Shown here piece by piece: positions 12,924 to 19,384 of a stretch of 19,384 nt of DNA. Position 1 is the first letter of the stretch, and every line of letters starts with the position of its first letter. The translations under genes and the position numbers were made by a program. The stretch is taken from positions 1-19,384 of the forward strand of contig CARMXJ010000024.1 of assembly GCA_949025205.1 (NCBI GenBank), written 5' to 3'. Source of the stretch: an uncultured Bacilli bacterium. GTDB lineage: Bacteria > Bacillota_I > Bacilli_A > RF39 > UBA660. The notes below the pieces were generated by a model that was not told where the DNA came from, did not search any database, and saw only the letters and a list, made by a program, of their open reading frames with translations.

Positions 12924-14678
12924 CTATTTTTTATTTACAATTATATCTTTTAAAAACTTTACAAATTCATCTTTTGAAATCGTAATTGTTTCATCATTTC
13001 CATGCATCCGATAAGAAATTGTTTTCTCATCCACTTCTTTTTGACCTAAAACAAGGGTGAATGGAATTTTTCGTAAAACACTTTCTCGCATGCGATATCC
13101 TACCTTTTCTTCTCTATCATCTAGTTCTACTCGAATATTTTCACTCTCTAATAAATCCAAAATTTCTTTAGCATATTCTAAATGATATTCGTTATTTACC
13201 GGTAAGATATTGACTTGCACAGGACTAAGCCATGTAGGAAGAGCTCCTTTTGTTTCTTCTAGATAGTAAGCAATAAAGCGATCTATAGACCCAAAGACTG
13301 CTCTATGTAATACAACAGGACTTTTTTTACTTCCATCTTTATCTACATACGTTAAATTAAATTTCATTGGTAGACAAAAGTCAAGTTGACAAGTCGACAA
13401 TGTATATTCGTTTCCAACGGCAGGACGAACTTGTACATCTAACTTCGGTCCATAAAAAGCAGCTTCTCCAATTTTTTCAACATAAGAAATTCCTATTCCA
13501 TTTAAAACTTCTCTTAATTTATTTTCGGCATTATCCCACATTTCATCATCTGGATAATATTTTACTTTATCATTCTTATCTCTTAATGAAAGTTCGAAAT
13601 GATAATCCGTAATATTTAGCTCTTGATAAACTTCTAATATTAAATGCACAACAGATGCAAATTCACTCTCAATTTGTTCTGGCGTTACAAATAAATGCGC
13701 ATCGTTTTGACAAAAACTTCTTACTCTTTCAATTCCTTTTAACGCTCCACTTGCTTCATACCGACAGTCTCTTGCAATTTCACCAATACGAATCGGTAAA
13801 TCACGATAAGAATGAATGCTATCGGCATAAATCATCATATGATGAGGACAATTCATAGGCCTTAAAACAAACTCTTCTCCTTCAACTTCCATTTTTGGAA
13901 ACATACTCTCTTGATAGTGGTCCCAGTGTCCACTCGTTTTATAAAGTTCTACATTTCCTAAAGGGGGTGTTAAAACATGTTTATACCCAAGTTTTCTTTC
14001 TTTTCCTTTGATATAATTTTCGAGGGTCTCCCAAACAATATATCCATTTGGTAAATACATAGGAAGACCTTTTCCCACCAAATCATTCGTTGTAAAAATA
14101 CCAAGTTCTTTGCCTAGTTTTCTATGGTCTCTATTTTTCGCTTCTTCTAAATCTTCTAAATAGGCATTTAACTCTTCTTCCGTTGGAAAGCAAACACCAT
14201 AAATACGTTGTAAAACCTTGTTGTTTACATCCCCTTTCCAGTAAGCACCACTAAACTTAATTAATTTGAAATTTTTACATTCTTTTACCGTATCTACATG
14301 GGGTCCACGACAAAGGTCAGTAAAATCTCCTTGCGTATATGTTGAAATGGTTACTTCATTTTCATCCATTCTTTCGATTAAATCAATTTTATAAGGATCG
14401 TCTTTAAATTGTTCTAAAGCATCTTCCTTACTAATTTCATTACGAACAATTCTTTTACCATCTTTTGCAATCTTCTTCATTTCTTTAGAAATGGCTTCGA
14501 TATCTTCTTCTGTTATGACTTTATCTCCTAAATCAACATCATAATAAAATCCAGTCTCAATAACAGGACCAACCCAAAATTTTGCATCCTTCCATAAATG
14601 TTTAATTGCTTGCGCCATCATATGTGCACAACTATGATTTAACTTATTTAAATCTTCATTTTCTTTAAAATTGATCAT
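12924..14678 (-). CDS. thrS: Threonyl-tRNA synthetase lacking the TGS domain
   Basis: Charges tRNA-Thr and edits mischarged Ser-tRNA-Thr. The editing domain has HSCAH (15-19) and CRGPH (123-127). The catalytic core has the zinc ligands C277 (MNCPHH), H328 (NDAH) and H458 (VLHRA), motif 2 around RYEASGALKGIERVR, and the anticodon-binding domain from about residue 485 (VQVNILPVNNEY). At 584 residues it is about 60 shorter than E. coli ThrRS: the N-terminal TGS domain is missing and the editing domain begins almost at once. The start is fixed by ATGA overlap with the upstream gene, so the missing domain is not a start-site error. It is the second gene of the threonine T-box operon. Confidence 0.95.
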   Translation of the reverse strand: MINFKENEDLNKLNHSCAHMMAQAIKHLWKDAKFWVGPVIETGFYYDVDLGDKVITEEDIEAISKEMKKIAKDGKRIVRNEISKEDALEQFKDDPYKIDLIERMDENEVTISTYTQGDFTDLCRGPHVDTVKECKNFKLIKFSGAYWKGDVNNKVLQRIYGVCFPTEEELNAYLEDLEEAKNRDHRKLGKELGIFTTNDLVGKGLPMYLPNGYIVWETLENYIKGKERKLGYKHVLTPPLGNVELYKTSGHWDHYQESMFPKMEVEGEEFVLRPMNCPHHMMIYADSIHSYRDLPIRIGEIARDCRYEASGALKGIERVRSFCQNDAHLFVTPEQIESEFASVVHLILEVYQELNITDYHFELSLRDKNDKVKYYPDDEMWDNAENKLREVLNGIGISYVEKIGEAAFYGPKLDVQVRPAVGNEYTLSTCQLDFCLPMKFNLTYVDKDGSKKSPVVLHRAVFGSIDRFIAYYLEETKGALPTWLSPVQVNILPVNNEYHLEYAKEILDLLESENIRVELDDREEKVGYRMRESVLRKIPFTLVLGQKEVDEKTISYRMHGNDETITISKDEFVKFLKDIIVNKK

Positions 14679-15157
14679 CTTTTTATCTCCTCTTCTTTAT
14701 TTTCTATTTCTTCTATAATATTACTTTCTACACTAACAAATTGGATACTTTTTGAATCATACCTTCCATAATGAAAATCCTCTTTCATATTTTCTTTTCG
14801 AATTTGTTTTAAATTAGAAAATGCAATATTTCCTTCAATAATTTCGGGAAAATAAATTGAAAACCAAAAAGAATTCTCACTATCAATTAAAGATTTATCT
14901 TCTAACACATCCCGTACATTTCCATTTCGAATAGAAATTACATTTGCTAAAGCTAGCATTCTTTCCACTACATCCCAATCCTTTTTAAAATTAATTTTCT
15001 TAGGAAAATGATAAACGATATTAGCAAACTTTTGAGAGTGTTCTAATAGCCAACGGTAATAATCAATGTGATCTTTCATCCCTTTCATAATAGGAACACT
15101 TTCAACTACTCCATCTGGATACAGCAAAACAATTGCTTGATATTTTAAATCTTTCAT
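14675..15157 (-). CDS. Hypothetical protein under threonine T-box control (160 aa)
   Basis: I do not recognise this protein. It begins with a beta strand (YQAIVLLYPDG), then VVESVPI, and has an alternating strand/helix pattern up to about residue 130 (ANVISIRNGN, FWFSIYFPEI), so a small alpha/beta fold is likely. The C-terminal end is acidic and probably disordered (EEIENKEEEIKR). No signal peptide, metal motif or nucleotide-binding loop is visible. It has an ideal GGAGGTGA ribosome site just after the T-box terminator and overlaps thrS by ATGA, so it is translated together with thrS. This suggests a role tied to threonine supply or ThrRS. Confidence 0.75.
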   Translation of the reverse strand: MKDLKYQAIVLLYPDGVVESVPIMKGMKDHIDYYRWLLEHSQKFANIVYHFPKKINFKKDWDVVERMLALANVISIRNGNVRDVLEDKSLIDSENSFWFSIYFPEIIEGNIAFSNLKQIRKENMKEDFHYGRYDSKSIQFVSVESNIIEEIENKEEEIKR

Positions 15158-15168
15158 AAATCACCTCC

Positions 15169-15212
15169 AAAAATAAAAACGCAAACCTCGCTCTAAGGAG
15201 CAAAGACTTGCG
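15169..15212 (-). terminator. T-box terminator of the thrS operon
   Basis: CGCAA (15212-15208) pairs with TTGCG (15184-15180), and GCTC with GAGC around a CTTA loop; wobble pairs fill the middle. TTTTTATTTTT follows (15179-15169). The left arm overlaps the T-box core, so it excludes the antiterminator. Confidence 0.85.
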
Positions 15213-15362
15213 GTACCATCCTTTATTTCACTTAATTTTAGATAACGGTATTTATACCGGGGAGCATTAATCCCTCTAGAAAGTAGTAGTATCACTGTTT
15301 ATCTATTCATTTCCACCTACCATGAACTCTCTTGAAAATAATTCAATAATACCATGTCTTTC
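15169..15362 (-). promoter_or_regulatory. T-box leader, threonine (specifier ACU)
   Basis: Stem I is closed by GAAAG (15362-15358) with CTTTC (15283-15279) and by GGTATTA with TGATACT (15294-15288). The internal loop between these helices holds ACT (15287-15285) followed by A: a threonine codon with the usual 3' purine, matching thrS. The AGAGAG bulge and GGTAGGTGGAAATG distal loop are present. The T-box core GGATGGTACCGCA is at 15221-15209, and AAGGA (15223-15219) can pair with TCCTT (15199-15195) as antiterminator. Uncharged tRNA-Thr would allow read-through into the 160-aa gene, thrS and probably the 230-aa gene. Confidence 0.92.
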
Positions 15363-15382
15363 CTTAACGATTTCTACTTGAA

Positions 15383-15411
15383 AGTTTAGCACTTTCTCTA
15401 TTTATTGTCAA
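15383..15411 (-). promoter_or_regulatory. Sigma-A promoter of the thrS operon
   Basis: Consensus TTGACA (15411-15406), exactly 17 bp, TAAACT (15388-15383). The -35 lies in the last codons of the Rpn-family gene and the start would be near 15376, about 14 nt before T-box stem I. Confidence 0.75.
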
Positions 15412-16285
15412 ATGCTTTACGCAAATTTTCTATAGCATCAAAAGAAAGATTTGTAAACTCCATTATTTCTTCTACACTTTTTTCTTTTAAAAGCATTTTC
15501 TTAGCTATTTCTATATTGGCAGTATTTATCCCTTCTTGTATACCCTTTTGTTCACCTTCTTTTATTCCCTCTTCTCTTCCAGCTTTTCTTGCATAAAATT
15601 TTTCTACTCGTAGTTCTCTTTCACGTTCTTCTTCATAATCATAATATCCTATCAAATTTGGATCTGTTGTTAAATCCGCAACGGTTCTTATTGCAGCCAT
15701 ATACCTTTCATCTCCCTCGTACTCTTTTTTCATTGTTTCTAAATCCTTTTGCTTTAAAAATAGAGCAAAATTTTTAATTTCTTTATCTATATTGTACTTA
15801 GAATTATTCATATTCGCAAGCACTAAATGAATCGATTCATACATTTTTGTTTCAATATTCCCTTCTTCATCACGTATTTTAAAATAAAGGATTGGCCTGT
15901 CCGTTTTAAAACGATTAAAATTATCAATATTGATTAATGTTACTTTAGGATATTCTTCTATATTTTTATAAGTATTTTCAATAATAACAGAAAAAGCATA
16001 GCTTGCATTTTTATCAAAAAGAGTTTTTTTATAAAATTGATTCATTTCTACAATAATTCTCTTTTTATTTTCAAACAACACAGTTGTATCTGTTATTTGC
16101 TTTTTCGTAGAAAGCTTTCTTTTTGATATCTCTTCTCCTCCTACAAAAGTACTTTTGTGTAATATCTCTTTATCGATTCCTGTTACACTATGCAAAAAAT
16201 CAATGACAAGAACCCGATTATTTTCATGACACATCATCGCTTTAAATAAAGCATCATTCATTAAATTTATATTTTTTAAATCCAT
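15398..16285 (-). CDS. Rpn-family recombination-promoting nuclease / PD-(D/E)XK putative transposase
   Basis: 295 residues from an ATG preceded by AAAGGA; an ATG 16 codons upstream has no ribosome site. The N-terminal MNDALFKAMMCHENN opening, then D66 (ITDTTVLF) and E80-x-N82 (IIVEMNQ), form the PD-(D/E)XK nuclease core typical of Rpn/YhgA-like proteins (PF12784-type). The C-terminal part has the charged EEERERELR helix, the Gly/Glu-rich repeat GREEGIKEGEQKGIQEG and a helix-turn-helix-like ending (KSVEEIMEFTNLSFDAIENLRK), all common in this family. Members are linked to RecA-independent recombination and phage defence and are often multicopy. No terminal repeats are seen at its ends, so a complete mobile element is not supported. 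It is a single gene with the next operon's promoter over its 3' end. Confidence 0.85.
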   Translation of the reverse strand: MDLKNINLMNDALFKAMMCHENNRVLVIDFLHSVTGIDKEILHKSTFVGGEEISKRKLSTKKQITDTTVLFENKKRIIVEMNQFYKKTLFDKNASYAFSVIIENTYKNIEEYPKVTLINIDNFNRFKTDRPILYFKIRDEEGNIETKMYESIHLVLANMNNSKYNIDKEIKNFALFLKQKDLETMKKEYEGDERYMAAIRTVADLTTDPNLIGYYDYEEERERELRVEKFYARKAGREEGIKEGEQKGIQEGINTANIEIAKKMLLKEKSVEEIMEFTNLSFDAIENLRKAFDNK

Positions 16286-16362
16286 AAAAATTCCTTTCAA
16301 ACACAAAATAGCAAAAATAATTTGAAGAAGCAAACCAGAAATTTCTCTAAATTTTATAACAA

Positions 16363-16392
16363 ATTATAAATTTTTCTTTTATAAATTACCAA
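16363..16392 (-). promoter_or_regulatory. Tentative promoter of the Rpn-family gene
   Basis: TTGGTA (16392-16387), 18 bp, TATAAT (16368-16363) within a very A+T-rich stretch. Other -10-like boxes occur nearby, so the exact site is uncertain. Confidence 0.3.
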
Positions 16393-16418
16393 AAGAAAAG
16401 ACCAATTATTAAAATTGG
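16391..16418 (-). terminator. Intrinsic terminator after clpB
   Basis: CCAATT (16418-16413) pairs with AATTGG (16407-16402) over a 5-nt loop, extended by two further pairs past a mismatch, and is followed by TCTTTTCTTTT. It lies about 30 nt after the clpB stop. Confidence 0.6.
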
Positions 16419-16446
16419 ACTTCTACAAAACAAAATTCATAAAAAT

Positions 16447-18558
16447 TTATTTTTCTTTTATGATAATCGTAAAAGCATTTTCTTTGCAATCGACAAGTAA
16501 AGTATCATTAAATTTCACTTTATCTTCCAAAATCAAATTAGCAAGCAGATTTTCAATATTTCTAGTAACATACCTTTTAATCGGACGAGCTCCATAATTT
16601 TTATCATAAGATTCTTCTATAATCTTTTCACGAGCAACACTTGTAAGTTCAATATGAATATTACTTGGTACTAAACGCACTTCTATTTCCGAAATAATCT
16701 TATCTAAAATGTCATTTACGACTTCTTTGCTTAAGGATTTGAAAACGATAATTTCATCAATCCGATTAATAAATTCTGGTCGAAAGGTTCTTTTTAATTC
16801 CTCTAGAACCAAATTCTCACTATCTTCTTGTTCTTCTAGAATATACTCACTTCCCAAATTGCTTGTCATAATAATAATAGTATTTTTAAAATCTACGGTT
16901 CTACCTTGGCTATCCGTTATTCTACCATCATCTAAGATTTGCAATAAAATATTAAATACATCACGATGTGCTTTTTCAATTTCATCAAATAAAACAATCG
17001 AAAATGGATTTCTTCTAACTGCTTCGGTAAGTTGTCCTCCCTCATCATATCCAACGTATCCTGGAGGAGCCCCTACCAAACGACTGACATTAAAAGCTTC
17101 CATATATTCAGAGCAATCAATTCTTACCATGTGCCGTTCATCATCAAATAGCTCATTTGCTAAACTCTTAGCAACTTCTGTTTTACCAACTCCGGTTGGT
17201 CCTAAAAAGATAAACGAACCTATCGGACGATTGGGATCTTTAATTCCACTTCTGGCTCTTTTAATGGCTTCTGAAACAAGTTTTAAAGCTTCATCTTGTC
17301 CTTTTACTCGTAATCGCAAATGTTCTTCCAAACGTAAAAGTTTTTCTTTTTCGCCACTAACCAATTTAGAAACAGGAATATTAGTCCATTTGGATACAAC
17401 GGATGCAATGTCCTCATCACTTACAACATCAGAAAGCATAGAACTTGTTACATTCTTCTTTAAATCCTCGAGTTCACGCTCTAACTCTGGAATTACCCCA
17501 TGACGTAATTTGGCACTTGTCTCCAAATCATAACTATTTTCTGCCATAGATAATTTATGACGAGCATTTTCAAGTTCTTCTTTTTTACTACTGATTTTTT
17601 CGTTAACGCCCTTTTCTTCTTCCCATTTACTTCGAAGCTCACTCTCTTTTTTCTTTAAATCATCTAACTCTTCTTTAATTTTGACAAGTCTTTCTTTTGA
17701 TAATTCATCACGTTCTTTTTTTAGTGCTTCTCTTTCTATTTCAAGGCGCATAATATCTCGGGTTAAAGTATCTAGTTCTACAGGAACAGAATCCATTTGC
17801 ATCTTAATAGTGGCACACGCTTCATCCACTAAATCAATGGCTTTATCCGGCAAAAAACGATCCGTTATATAACGATCACTAAGCGTTGCAGCAGCAACAA
17901 GCGCATTATCTTTAATATTCACTTTATGATACACTTCAAATCTTTCTTTTAAGCCACGTAAAATCGTAATCGTATCCATTACATTCGGTTCACTCACCAT
18001 TACTTTTTGAAGTCTTCGTTCCAAAGCACCATCTTTTTCTATATACTTACGATATTCATTTAGAGTGGTTGCTCCAATTAGTTTAATTTCTCCACGGGCA
18101 AGCATTGGTTTTAACATGTTACCTGCATCCATAGCACCCGACTCTCCAGCACCAACAATCATATGAATTTCATCAATAAACATGATAATATCGCCGTTAC
18201 TATTTTTTATCTCTTTTAAAACCGCTTTTAATCTTTCTTCAAATTCTCCACGATATTTAGCGCCAGCCACTAAAGCACCCATATCAAGTTCCCAAATTTT
18301 CTTATTTTTCAAACTATTGGGAACATCTCCTGCTACAATTCGTTCAGCAAGACCCTCCACAATTGCAGTCTTTCCAACACCAGGTTCTCCAATTAAAACA
18401 GGGTTATTTTTCGTTTTTCTTGACAAAATACGAATCACGTCACGAATTTCAGAATCTCTACCAATAACGGGATCTATTTTATTATCTAAAACACTTTGTA
18501 CGATATCACGGCCATATTTTTCTAAAACATTTTCTAACTCTTCTTGATTATTATACAT
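16447..18558 (-). CDS. clpB: ClpB-type AAA+ disaggregase without the N-terminal domain
   Basis: A hexameric ATP-driven chaperone that pulls proteins out of aggregates with DnaK. Two AAA+ modules are intact: Walker A GEPGVGKT (57-64) with FIDEIH (127-132), and Walker A GPTGVGKT (453-460) with LFDEIEKAH (523-531). Pore-loop segments KYRGEFEERL (101-110) and PPGYVGYDEGG (498-508) are present. A long charged coiled coil (about 260-370) between them is the ClpB M-domain, which separates it from ClpC/ClpE. At 703 residues it is about 150 shorter than usual because the Clp_N domain is missing; the protein begins just before YGRDIV...DPVIGRD. The ATG follows GGAGGG at 6 nt and the promoter lies just upstream, so no longer form from this promoter is possible. 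E. coli makes a similar short form from an internal start; here it seems to be the only form. Confidence 0.95.
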   Translation of the reverse strand: MYNNQEELENVLEKYGRDIVQSVLDNKIDPVIGRDSEIRDVIRILSRKTKNNPVLIGEPGVGKTAIVEGLAERIVAGDVPNSLKNKKIWELDMGALVAGAKYRGEFEERLKAVLKEIKNSNGDIIMFIDEIHMIVGAGESGAMDAGNMLKPMLARGEIKLIGATTLNEYRKYIEKDGALERRLQKVMVSEPNVMDTITILRGLKERFEVYHKVNIKDNALVAAATLSDRYITDRFLPDKAIDLVDEACATIKMQMDSVPVELDTLTRDIMRLEIEREALKKERDELSKERLVKIKEELDDLKKKESELRSKWEEEKGVNEKISSKKEELENARHKLSMAENSYDLETSAKLRHGVIPELERELEDLKKNVTSSMLSDVVSDEDIASVVSKWTNIPVSKLVSGEKEKLLRLEEHLRLRVKGQDEALKLVSEAIKRARSGIKDPNRPIGSFIFLGPTGVGKTEVAKSLANELFDDERHMVRIDCSEYMEAFNVSRLVGAPPGYVGYDEGGQLTEAVRRNPFSIVLFDEIEKAHRDVFNILLQILDDGRITDSQGRTVDFKNTIIIMTSNLGSEYILEEQEDSENLVLEELKRTFRPEFINRIDEIIVFKSLSKEVVNDILDKIISEIEVRLVPSNIHIELTSVAREKIIEESYDKNYGARPIKRYVTRNIENLLANLILEDKVKFNDTLLVDCKENAFTIIIKEK

Positions 18559-18581
18559 ATATGTCCCTCCATTCAGAACGT

Positions 18582-18610
18582 ATTATACTACCATTATTAG
18601 CACTTGTCAA
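18582..18610 (-). promoter_or_regulatory. Sigma-A promoter of clpB
   Basis: Consensus TTGACA (18610-18605), exactly 17 bp, consensus TATAAT (18587-18582). The -35 box lies in the spacer of the CIRCE operator. Confidence 0.85.
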
Positions 18611-18623
18611 TATTAAGTGCTAA
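18597..18623. promoter_or_regulatory. CIRCE operator (HrcA binding site)
   Basis: A perfect inverted repeat, TTAGCACTT, 9-bp spacer, AAGTGCTAA. The CIRCE consensus is TTAGCACTC-N9-GAGTGCTAA, so each arm differs by one symmetric base. It covers the clpB -35 box, which fits repression by HrcA that is relieved on heat shock. Confidence 0.92.
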
Positions 18624-18831
18624 TAACAGACATCCACTTTAGAATCAAATACTAGTTAATTACGTTTATCAATTAATCCTAAATTTATGGAAGTTCAGTA
18701 TATTCAAATTTTTGGAACATTTGATATTATTGTAAACTACCCTACATTAAAGTACATGGCTTGTTTTAGTACTAAATATTTTTTTTAATTTGTCGACTAT
18801 TGATTTAATTGTTGAACAGTCTCCAACCTAC
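18624..18831. other. A+T-rich spacer with no recognisable gene
   Basis: Between the CIRCE operator and the terminator at 18832 there are about 208 bp. A 33-codon plus-strand frame from 18687 has no ribosome site and no recognisable product. A 5-bp AGTAC/GTACT inverted repeat before a T run (about 18753-18790) is too weak to call a terminator. It may be a decayed gene or simple spacer. Confidence 0.5.
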
Positions 18832-18863
18832 AAAAAATAGCTAATCCTTAACGTACTAGCTAT
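18832..18863 (-). terminator. Intrinsic terminator after the phage-tail-like gene
   Basis: ATAGCTA (18863-18857) pairs perfectly with TAGCTAT (18843-18837) over a 13-nt loop and is followed by TTTTTT (18837-18832, sharing one base with the stem). It lies about 65 nt after the stop. Confidence 0.65.
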
Positions 18864-18928
18864 ATTCATCATCACTTATATTTCAAGACTATAATTCCTT
18901 CATTATCACTTTAAATATATTCATTTTC

Positions 18929-19384
18929 TTAAACCAATTGCCACATCTCCCCATAAGCAACTCCAGTAATAGAACAATTAGAACAAGAAATTTTTAAAAA
19001 GGTTGTATTCGTCGTCAATTGCTTTGGAACATTAACTATATACGTTTTTGACAGACTAGAACTTGGCATTTCGCAATTTGAACCACCCATATAGGAGGCA
19101 GTAACAGTGGTAGGATAATTTGTAGCGCAACTACTACTATTTGATTCAGTTACTGCCCCAAGATTCAATCTTACTAACAAAATATAATTCCCAGCAGGTA
19201 TTCCTTTAGGAAGCGAATATTGGATTCCTGTAGTATTTAAAGTAACACTTTGACCAGAACTACCACTAGAAACTCCATTAACCAATACATTATCTTTTCT
19301 AGTTCCTAAACTAGGTTGATAAGTTCCAGTTACCCCAAAAATAGAAACATCTTTTTTTATATTATCAGCTTTTAAATTTGCATC
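18929..19384 (-). CDS. C-terminal part of a phage-tail-like or surface protein (partial)
   Basis: The frame is open from the right window edge, so the start is outside; 151 codons are visible. A TTG at 19285 is internal, not a start. The visible part begins with ADNIKKDVSIFGVTGTY (about 19366-19316), a motif I know from phage tail and tail-fibre-like proteins and related exported repeats. The rest is Ser/Thr/Gly-rich and beta-rich (GSSGQSVTLNTTG, IPAGNYILLVRL), like an adhesive or receptor-binding tip. Four Cys residues (SSSCAT, SNCEM, ISCSNC) could form disulfides or bind metal, unusual among the neighbouring proteins. The domain seems complete at its C-terminus (GEMWQLV-stop), and a terminator follows. 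It may mark the end of a prophage or tail-derived island continuing to the right. Confidence 0.6.
   Translation of the reverse strand, partial: DANLKADNIKKDVSIFGVTGTYQPSLGTRKDNVLVNGVSSGSSGQSVTLNTTGIQYSLPKGIPAGNYILLVRLNLGAVTESNSSSCATNYPTTVTASYMGGSNCEMPSSSLSKTYIVNVPKQLTTNTTFLKISCSNCSITGVAYGEMWQLV

Noticed and set aside
15381..15400. AAAGT/ACTTT inverted repeat as a terminator for the Rpn-family gene
   Set aside because: Only 5 bp, no T run after it, and it overlaps the thrS promoter.
16709..17503. 264-codon plus-strand open frame
   Set aside because: Entirely antisense to conserved ClpB sequence; Ser/Leu-rich composition typical of a shadow frame; no ribosome site or promoter.
18687..18788. 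Small plus-strand frame (33 codons) in the spacer beside clpB
   Set aside because: No ribosome site, no recognisable motif, and composition like the surrounding A+T-rich spacer.
1..19384. CRISPR arrays, tRNA or rRNA genes, insertion-sequence ends
   Set aside because: I looked for regularly spaced repeats, cloverleaf-like segments and paired terminal repeats and saw none.

Overview
The window looks like a low-GC Firmicutes (Bacilli/Mollicutes-like, probably gut-associated and genome-reduced) chromosome. Signs are the strong A+T bias, short intergenic gaps, strong GGAGG ribosome sites, sigma-A promoters, T-box leaders and a CIRCE operator. TGA works as a stop codon (an ATGA overlap joins the gene before thrS to thrS), so this is not the Mycoplasma code. 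Nearly everything is on the minus strand. The exceptions are a small zinc-ribbon gene and, possibly, the last codons of a plus-strand gene at the left edge.

Layout, in the direction of minus-strand transcription. The right edge carries the 3' part of a gene with a phage-tail-like motif, ending at a hairpin terminator. About 200 bp with no recognisable gene follow. Next is clpB, lacking the usual N-terminal domain, with a near-perfect CIRCE operator overlapping its promoter. A stand-alone Rpn-family PD-(D/E)XK nuclease gene comes next, and the promoter for the following unit lies over its 3' end. That unit is a threonine T-box leader (specifier ACU), an unknown 160-aa protein, thrS without a TGS domain, and an unknown 230-aa protein. 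It ends at a bidirectional terminator shared with the convergent zinc-ribbon gene.

From a divergent promoter pair near 11850 a long minus-strand gene train runs left: an HDxxED hydrolase (possible small alarmone hydrolase), serS with archaeal-like signatures, an unknown 488-aa protein, a 745-aa coiled-coil protein whose C-terminal half appears to be a degenerate RNase II/R (RNB) domain without its catalytic aspartates, an unknown helical 294-aa protein, miaB, and an AI-2E-family permease. An alanine T-box leader (specifier GCU) then controls a dNMP-kinase-like P-loop protein, which seems to start at an ATT codon, and a compact alaS.

The theme is translation: three aminoacyl-tRNA synthetases, a tRNA-modifying enzyme, a possible (p)ppGpp hydrolase and two uncharged-tRNA sensors. 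The most unusual items are the RNB-like pseudoenzyme in its three-gene block between serS and miaB, the unknown proteins placed under T-box control with thrS and alaS, and the ATT start just downstream of a T-box terminator. All family assignments are from reading the sequence; no search was run.
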